Positions 6,875-11,431 of a DNA stretch of 11,431 nt are shown here, piece by piece; within the stretch, counting starts at the first letter, position 1, and every line of letters starts with the position of its first letter. Below the pieces are notes generated by a model. That model was not told the origin of the DNA. It worked only from the letters and a program-made list of their open reading frames with translations, and searched no databases. Source of the DNA: an uncultured Ignavibacteriales bacterium (lineage in GTDB: Bacteria > Bacteroidota > Ignavibacteria > Ignavibacteriales > Ignavibacteriaceae); assembly GCA_913053915.1 (NCBI GenBank), contig CAJXGP010000019.1, positions 1-11,431 of the forward strand. The letters are read 5' to 3'. A program made the translations under genes and the position numbers.

Positions 6875-9379
6875 ATGGTGGAAATGACAAAAGAAAATTA
6901 TAAATCAAAAAGTATTGAAGAGGTAATAACAGAATTAAATTCAAATAAAGAAGGCGGTTTAAGTGAAGAAGAAGTAAAAGAAAGGCTTAAAAAATACGGA
7001 CTGAACGAAATATCGGAAAAAAAGGTCAGTCCTCTCATGAGATTTTTAAGTTACTTTTGGGGTCCAATACCTTGGATGATTGAAATTGCTTCAATACTTT
7101 CATTAATTGTTAAACGTTGGACAGATTTGATCATAATATTAGTTCTTCTTTTTTTCAATGCTATAGTAGGTTTTTGGCAAGAACATAAAGCCTCCGATGC
7201 TGTTGCAGCCCTGAAAAAGCAGCTTGCCTTAAAAGCACGTGCAAAAAGAAATGGAAAGTGGATTGAAATAAAAGCTGTTCAGCTTGTTCCCGGCGACATT
7301 ATCCGTCTACGTTTAGGTGACATAATTCCTGCCGACGTAAAATTAATTGAGGGTGAATATTTAAGTGTAGATCAATCTGCTTTAACAGGAGAATCTTTAC
7401 CGGTTGATAAAAATTCCGGGGATGTTGCTTATTCCGGAACAATTGTTAAACAAGGCGAAATGGATGCTATTGTAACCTCCATAGGTGCAAATACGTATTT
7501 CGGGCAAACTGCTAAATTGGTTTCCGAAGCTAAATCGATTTCTCACTTTCAGAAAGCAGTTCTACACATTGGAGATTATTTGATTTATTTGAGTCTTGGA
7601 TTGGCAATCATTCTAATATTTGTTGAGCTTTACAGAGGGGAACCTGTCTTATCGTTAATTCAGTTCACCCTCATTCTTGTAGTGGCAGCAATTCCCGTAG
7701 CAATGCCGGCTGTGCTATCCGTAACGATGGCTGTCGGCGCTCAAGTACTTGCAAAAATGAAAGCAATTGTTACAAAACTTGAATCTATCGAAGAGATGGC
7801 AGGTATGGATATCCTTTGTTCCGATAAAACCGGGACTCTTACTCAAAACAAGCTTACACTCGGAGAACCGGTTCTTTTTAAGGCAAATAATTCTCAAGAA
7901 ATAATTCTTGCTGCTGCATTAGGTTCTAAAGAAGAAAACCAGGATGCAATCGATTTGGCTATTATTAAAGGTCTTAATGACCAAAGTATTTTAAATGATT
8001 ATCATCAGCTTAAATTCATTCCTTTCGATCCAATCAGTAAACGGACTGAAGCTAACATATCCACTCAAAACAACGGAACTTTTTCGGTTACAAAAGGTGC
8101 ACCGCAGGTAATTATTTCAATGTGCAAATTATCGGAACAAGAAAAAGAGCATGCTGAAAAAACAATTAAAGAACTGGCATCAAATGGTTACCGGACATTA
8201 GGAGTGGCTAAAGCCGGTAGTAATAAAGATGATTGGCATTTTTTAGGTATTCTTCCTCTTTTTGATCCACCAAGAGAAGATTCTAAAGAAACAATTAGAC
8301 GTGCAACGGAACATGGGATCAAAGTAAAAATGATTACCGGAGATAATATAGCAATTGCTAAAGAGATTTCATCTAAATTAGGCTTAGGTACGGATATTCA
8401 TCCTGCAAATGAATTTTTCAGCGATGATAATAAACCAAATATTACATTTACACATTTAGACCAAATTGAAAAAGCCGATGGATTTGCTCAGGTATTTCCG
8501 GAACACAAATATCACATTGTTAAAGTACTTCAAGAAAGAGGACATATAGTCGGTATGACCGGTGATGGTGTAAACGATGCACCTGCACTTAAACAAGCCA
8601 ATGCAGGTATTGCCGTTAGCGATGCTACCGATGCCGCCAGGGCAGCTGCGGCACTTGTACTTACCGCCCCCGGTCTGTCGGTTATAGTAAGAGCTGTTGA
8701 AGAAGCCCGTAAAATATTTGAACGTATGAATAGTTATGCTATTTATCGGATTACAGAAACAATACGTATAATGTTTTTTGTTGTTCTTGCTATGATTGTG
8801 TTTAATTTTTATCCTATAACGGCAGTGATGATAATTCTTCTAGCTCTTTTTAACGATATTCCGATTATGGCAATTGCTAATGATAATACATGGTTGGACC
8901 CAAAACCCGTAAAATGGGATATGCACCGTGTACTTACTGTTTCAACTATATTAGGACTTATCGGTGTTGTTGAAACATTCGGTATTCTTGTAATTGCAAA
9001 GATGTTGTTGCATTTAAATAACAGTCAAATTCAAACATTCATATTTTTAAAATTAGCAATTGCAGGACATTTAACATTATTTGTAGCCCGTACAAAAAAG
9101 CCGTTTTTATCGAAACCTTTTCCTGCCGGAATTGTATTTTGGTCTGCAGTTATAACTAAATTTTTAGCAACACTGCTTGTTGTTTTCGGACTTGGTTTAG
9201 TTACTCCAATTCCGTGGAGTAGTGTCGGTATAATTTGGGCTTACTGTATTGTCTGGATATTTATTGAAGATTGGGCAAAGTTAAGTGTATATCATCATAT
9301 TGATTTTAAATCTAATAGATATAAATTTTATTTGAATTTAATGAAGGAACCTATTCATTCTTATCTGAATAGGAAATAA
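6875..9379 (+). CDS. P-type ATPase, plasma-membrane H+-ATPase (P3A) type
   Basis: This is a ten-helix membrane pump predicted to export protons at the cost of ATP. In numbering from the ATG at 6875 (834 residues) it has an N-terminal cation-ATPase domain (about 10-60), helix pair M1-M2 (61-101), the actuator with TGES (171-174), M3-M4 with PVAMP, the phosphorylated Asp317 in SDKTGTLT, nucleotide-domain KGAP (407-410), TGD (488-490), GDGVNDAP (563-570), and six further helices. Three residues that align by eye with the plant AHA2 proton-pathway set (Asn106, Arg655, Asp684) are present: Asn95 in M2, Arg631 in M5 and Asp661 in M6 (NDIPIMAIANDN). This favours H+ over metal or calcium transport. 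The C-terminus is short and lacks the autoinhibitory tail of plant and fungal pumps, as in archaeal and bacterial members. The frame is open from a TTG at 6842; ATG 6875 or 6884 is likelier, but none has a good ribosome site. Confidence 0.93.
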   Translation: MVEMTKENYKSKSIEEVITELNSNKEGGLSEEEVKERLKKYGLNEISEKKVSPLMRFLSYFWGPIPWMIEIASILSLIVKRWTDLIIILVLLFFNAIVGFWQEHKASDAVAALKKQLALKARAKRNGKWIEIKAVQLVPGDIIRLRLGDIIPADVKLIEGEYLSVDQSALTGESLPVDKNSGDVAYSGTIVKQGEMDAIVTSIGANTYFGQTAKLVSEAKSISHFQKAVLHIGDYLIYLSLGLAIILIFVELYRGEPVLSLIQFTLILVVAAIPVAMPAVLSVTMAVGAQVLAKMKAIVTKLESIEEMAGMDILCSDKTGTLTQNKLTLGEPVLFKANNSQEIILAAALGSKEENQDAIDLAIIKGLNDQSILNDYHQLKFIPFDPISKRTEANISTQNNGTFSVTKGAPQVIISMCKLSEQEKEHAEKTIKELASNGYRTLGVAKAGSNKDDWHFLGILPLFDPPREDSKETIRRATEHGIKVKMITGDNIAIAKEISSKLGLGTDIHPANEFFSDDNKPNITFTHLDQIEKADGFAQVFPEHKYHIVKVLQERGHIVGMTGDGVNDAPALKQANAGIAVSDATDAARAAAALVLTAPGLSVIVRAVEEARKIFERMNSYAIYRITETIRIMFFVVLAMIVFNFYPITAVMIILLALFNDIPIMAIANDNTWLDPKPVKWDMHRVLTVSTILGLIGVVETFGILVIAKMLLHLNNSQIQTFIFLKLAIAGHLTLFVARTKKPFLSKPFPAGIVFWSAVITKFLATLLVVFGLGLVTPIPWSSVGIIWAYCIVWIFIEDWAKLSVYHHIDFKSNRYKFYLNLMKEPIHSYLNRK

Positions 9380-9708
9380 ATTAATTTGAGTAAATTAAAA
9401 GATTAGATAAACATTATAATTTAGTTTTAATGCTAAAGTAATTAGTTCATTCAAATACAAATTAGTCATATTTGAAAAGGTTGTTTTCAAGTTTTCAGAT
9501 TATGAATGTTAAAATAATTAAAAGATTTTCCGCAAAAAAAAATATCTTTATAGAAAAAGTCTCATAAATAATTTGTGAGGCAACAAATCGGATTTTATGG
9601 AAAATTGAATTTAAAAGATGAATTTTATTTCAATGTATTACAGCCTTAAAAATTTAATTTTATTAAATTAACGCACTAAATTTATTTTGTAAAACAATAA
9701 AAGATATT
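9380..9708. other. Gene-free AT-rich intergenic region
   Basis: These 329 bases contain no credible reading frame on either strand. There are many A- and T-runs and two inverted repeats: the hairpin at 9561-9579, and the wholly A/T repeat AATTTAA/TTAAATT at 9651-9669. Neither has a downstream T-tract on the + strand, so neither is a good terminator for the ATPase gene. A promoter for the HEAT-repeat gene probably lies near the right end but is not identifiable. Confidence 0.6.
9561..9579. other. Short hairpin CTCATAAA-TAA-TTTGTGAG
   Basis: Eight-base arms pair with one G-T wobble around a three-base loop. A T-rich run follows only on the minus-strand reading, so a + strand Rho-independent terminator is unlikely. 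It could be an RNA processing element or a chance structure. Confidence 0.25.
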
Positions 9709-10188
9709 ATGGAAGAAAAAGTTAAAGAGCTGATAAAAAAGCTTTATAGTAAAGACGGCATCGAAAGGCAAAAAGCCAGGCATGAATTAGTGAAAATAGG
9801 AGTTCCCGTTATTAATTATCTTGGTAAATTGCAATTTGAACCCAAGCAGCAAGTAAGATGGGAAGCACTTAAGGCATTAAGCCAAATTGCAGCTCCTGAA
9901 TCTATCCCAATATTGATTAACGCCTTGGAGAACGATGATTTTGATGTCCGCTGGTTGGCAGCCGAGGGATTAATCCATATTGGTAAAAGTTCCGTAAAAC
10001 CGTTGCTTGAGGCAATTGTTGAAAAAGAGGATTCGGTTTATTTGAGAGAAGGAGCTCATCATATATTAAAAGATTTAGTTGCTAAAAATTTGTACGATGA
10101 TGAATACGGTATTATTAATTTACTTGAAAAGTACAGTGTTAAACCGGAATTGGCTTTAATGGCTAAGAAAAATCTTTCGGGAATTTAA
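9709..10188 (+). CDS. Small HEAT-repeat protein
   Basis: The 159-residue product is made almost wholly of alpha-helical HEAT-like repeats of the type seen in the PBS-lyase HEAT family. Three repeats are clear: residues about 4-39 (ending in VPVINYLGKL), about 48-72 (VRWEALKALSQI then SIPILINALEN) and about 78-105 (VRWLAAEGLIHIGKSSVKPLLEAI). A degenerate fourth follows (YLREGAHHILKDLV). Such folds are protein-binding scaffolds; no catalytic residues, signal peptide or membrane segment are visible, so it is likely cytoplasmic. The ATG at 9709 lacks a strong ribosome site, but the first repeat begins just after it, so the start is probably right. It stands alone, 329 bases after the ATPase and 235 before the PEP carboxykinase. 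The partner is unknown; regulation of a neighbouring enzyme is a guess. Confidence 0.85.
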   Translation: MEEKVKELIKKLYSKDGIERQKARHELVKIGVPVINYLGKLQFEPKQQVRWEALKALSQIAAPESIPILINALENDDFDVRWLAAEGLIHIGKSSVKPLLEAIVEKEDSVYLREGAHHILKDLVAKNLYDDEYGIINLLEKYSVKPELALMAKKNLSGI

Positions 10189-10408
10189 CCTTACAACGCA
10201 AGATAGCTATTTTGAAGAATGAGAAGGGAAGACTTTGTTTTTTTATTCTCGATTTTATCCCAAAAACAAAAGGATTTCCACATCTTCTGAATGCTCGGAA
10301 TGGTAAGGAAACTAAGTTGCATTTTAAGGTTAATCACTTTTAGAATTTAAATAATAGGGAAAGACAGAAATTATATAAAGTCTTTTACGAACCTTTAATA
10401 TTAATTTA

Positions 10409-10414
10409 TAAGGA
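10409..10414 (+). promoter_or_regulatory. Shine-Dalgarno site of the PEP carboxykinase gene
   Basis: TAAGGA lies nine bases before the ATG at 10424. It supports this start and agrees with the N-terminal length of the family. Confidence 0.5.
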
Positions 10415-10423
10415 ATAATTAAA

Positions 10424-11431
10424 ATGATACTTAAATATGAAATACAAAAACAATTAAAAGAAATCTATATAGATAATATTGCTGATTTGCATTACAACCT
10501 TGGGTCTGCTGCATTGTATGAAATTGCCATAAGGAGGAGGGAAGGGATAATCTCTCACATGGGTCCTCTTGTTGTAAGAACAGGTGCTCACATGGGAAGA
10601 AGTCCTAATGATAAATTTATTGTCAAAGAATCTTCAAGCGAAAAAAATATTTGGTGGGGTAAAGTTAATGTTCCAATCGAAGAAAATAAATATGATAGAA
10701 TTTATTCTAGAATGATGGCTTATATTCAAGGGAAAGATATTTTTGTTCAAGATTGTTCTGCAGGCGCAGACCCGGATTATAGACTGCCGATCAGAATTAT
10801 TACCGAGACAGCTTGGCATAGTTTATTTGCACGGAATATGTTCAGGCAATATAAAAACGAAGATGAACTTAAAAATCATAAAACTGAATTTACAGTTATC
10901 CACATGCCTAATTTCCATGCGAAACCGGAAACCGACGGTACAAACTCAAATGCGTTTGTGATAGTTAATTTTGGTAAAAGTACCGTTATTATCGGCGGAA
11001 CCCACTATGCAGGTGAAATCAAAAAAGCTATATTTACGGTTCTAAATTATTTAAGACCATTACAAAAAGTGATGTCGATGCATTGTTCGGCAAATGTCGG
11101 GGAACAGGGCGATGTTGCAGTTTTGTTCGGTCTTTCCGGTACGGGTAAAACAACTCTTTCTGCCGATCCACACCGTAAATTAATAGGAGATGACGAGCAT
11201 GGGTGGAGCGACAAAGGCGTCTTTAATCATGAAGGCGGATGCTACGCAAAAGTGATTCATCTTTCAAGAGAAGCCGAACCTGAAATATTTGAAACTACTA
11301 GGAAATTTGGAACTATCTTAGAAAATGTTTCGATCGATATTATTACCAGACGCCTTAATCTTGATGACGATACTTTTACGGAAAATACTAGAGCTGCGTA
11401 CTCTCTTTCCCATATAGATAATATCGTTTCC
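10424..11431 (+). CDS. pckA: Phosphoenolpyruvate carboxykinase (ATP), 5' part
   Basis: The gene runs off the window; 336 residues are visible of the roughly 530-540 usual for this family, all in one open frame. The enzyme interconverts oxaloacetate plus ATP with PEP, CO2 and ADP in the cytoplasm, and serves gluconeogenesis or, in some anaerobes, CO2 fixation. Visible motifs: substrate-binding RTGAHMGRSPNDK (52-64, including Arg59), GGTHYAGEIKK (191-201, the metal/substrate lysines at the end), MHCSANVG (His220), the P-loop GLSGTGKT (236-243, Lys242) and the metal-binding GDDEHGW (255-261). The P-loop form and these motifs place it in the ATP-dependent, not the GTP-dependent, class. The ATG has a ribosome site nine bases upstream. 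The 235-base gap before it suggests its own promoter. The last third of the protein and the terminator lie outside the window. Confidence 0.96.
   Translation, partial: MILKYEIQKQLKEIYIDNIADLHYNLGSAALYEIAIRRREGIISHMGPLVVRTGAHMGRSPNDKFIVKESSSEKNIWWGKVNVPIEENKYDRIYSRMMAYIQGKDIFVQDCSAGADPDYRLPIRIITETAWHSLFARNMFRQYKNEDELKNHKTEFTVIHMPNFHAKPETDGTNSNAFVIVNFGKSTVIIGGTHYAGEIKKAIFTVLNYLRPLQKVMSMHCSANVGEQGDVAVLFGLSGTGKTTLSADPHRKLIGDDEHGWSDKGVFNHEGGCYAKVIHLSREAEPEIFETTRKFGTILENVSIDIITRRLNLDDDTFTENTRAAYSLSHIDNIVS

Noticed and set aside
10220..10252. GAGAA ... TTCTC inverted repeat after the HEAT-repeat gene, with a T-run inside
   Set aside because: The arms are only five bases with a long loop, and the T-run lies in the loop and not after the stem, so it is not a terminator.
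10317..10346. TTGCAT with TAGAAT 18 bases later, a possible promoter for pckA
   Set aside because: The -35 matches only three of six consensus positions and AT-rich DNA gives many such pairs; Bacteroidota-type promoters also differ from this consensus.

Overview
The window reads as an AT-rich chromosomal segment of a member of the Bacteroidota/Chlorobi group, most likely class Ignavibacteria. The grounds are low GC, a predicted PorT-like outer-membrane beta-barrel, and a secreted subtilase ending in a type IX secretion (T9SS) C-terminal sorting domain. That domain has the NYPNPFNPNTTIKY form, which is very common in Ignavibacteria. The taxonomic call is an inference from protein character, not from a marker gene. 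All confidently called genes lie on the + strand; the genes with visible stops end in TAA, except one doubtful minus-strand ORF that ends in TAG.

Layout. Positions 1-210 are intergenic and include a short GC-rich block. At 211-840 is an outer-membrane beta-barrel protein with a signal peptide. At 966-3770 is a large secreted subtilisin-family (S8) protease with signal peptide, prodomain, catalytic domain, unassigned beta-rich middle and T9SS sorting domain. Positions 3771-4415 hold one doubtful small minus-strand ORF and a roughly 290-base leader upstream of the next gene, with two palindromes that could be operators. At 4416-6797 is a phosphoketolase, followed after 77 bases by a P-type ATPase of the plasma-membrane H+-ATPase (P3A) type at 6875-9379. 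Positions 9380-9708 are gene-free and AT-rich, with one hairpin. At 9709-10188 is a small HEAT-repeat protein. From 10424 to the window edge is the first 336 residues of an ATP-type phosphoenolpyruvate carboxykinase.

How the genes may work together. The first two genes are envelope and secretion functions. The second half is central carbon and energy metabolism. Phosphoketolase cleaves xylulose-5-phosphate or fructose-6-phosphate to acetyl phosphate, which can yield ATP through acetate kinase. The P3A pump spends ATP to expel protons, and PEP carboxykinase links oxaloacetate to PEP. The phosphoketolase and pump look co-transcribed; the other genes are separated by gaps that probably hold their own promoters.

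I found no CRISPR array, phage, transposase, defence island, tRNA or rRNA, and no convincing undescribed multi-gene system. The points most worth a second look are the phosphoketolase/proton-pump pairing, the palindromes upstream of it, and the unassigned middle of the protease.
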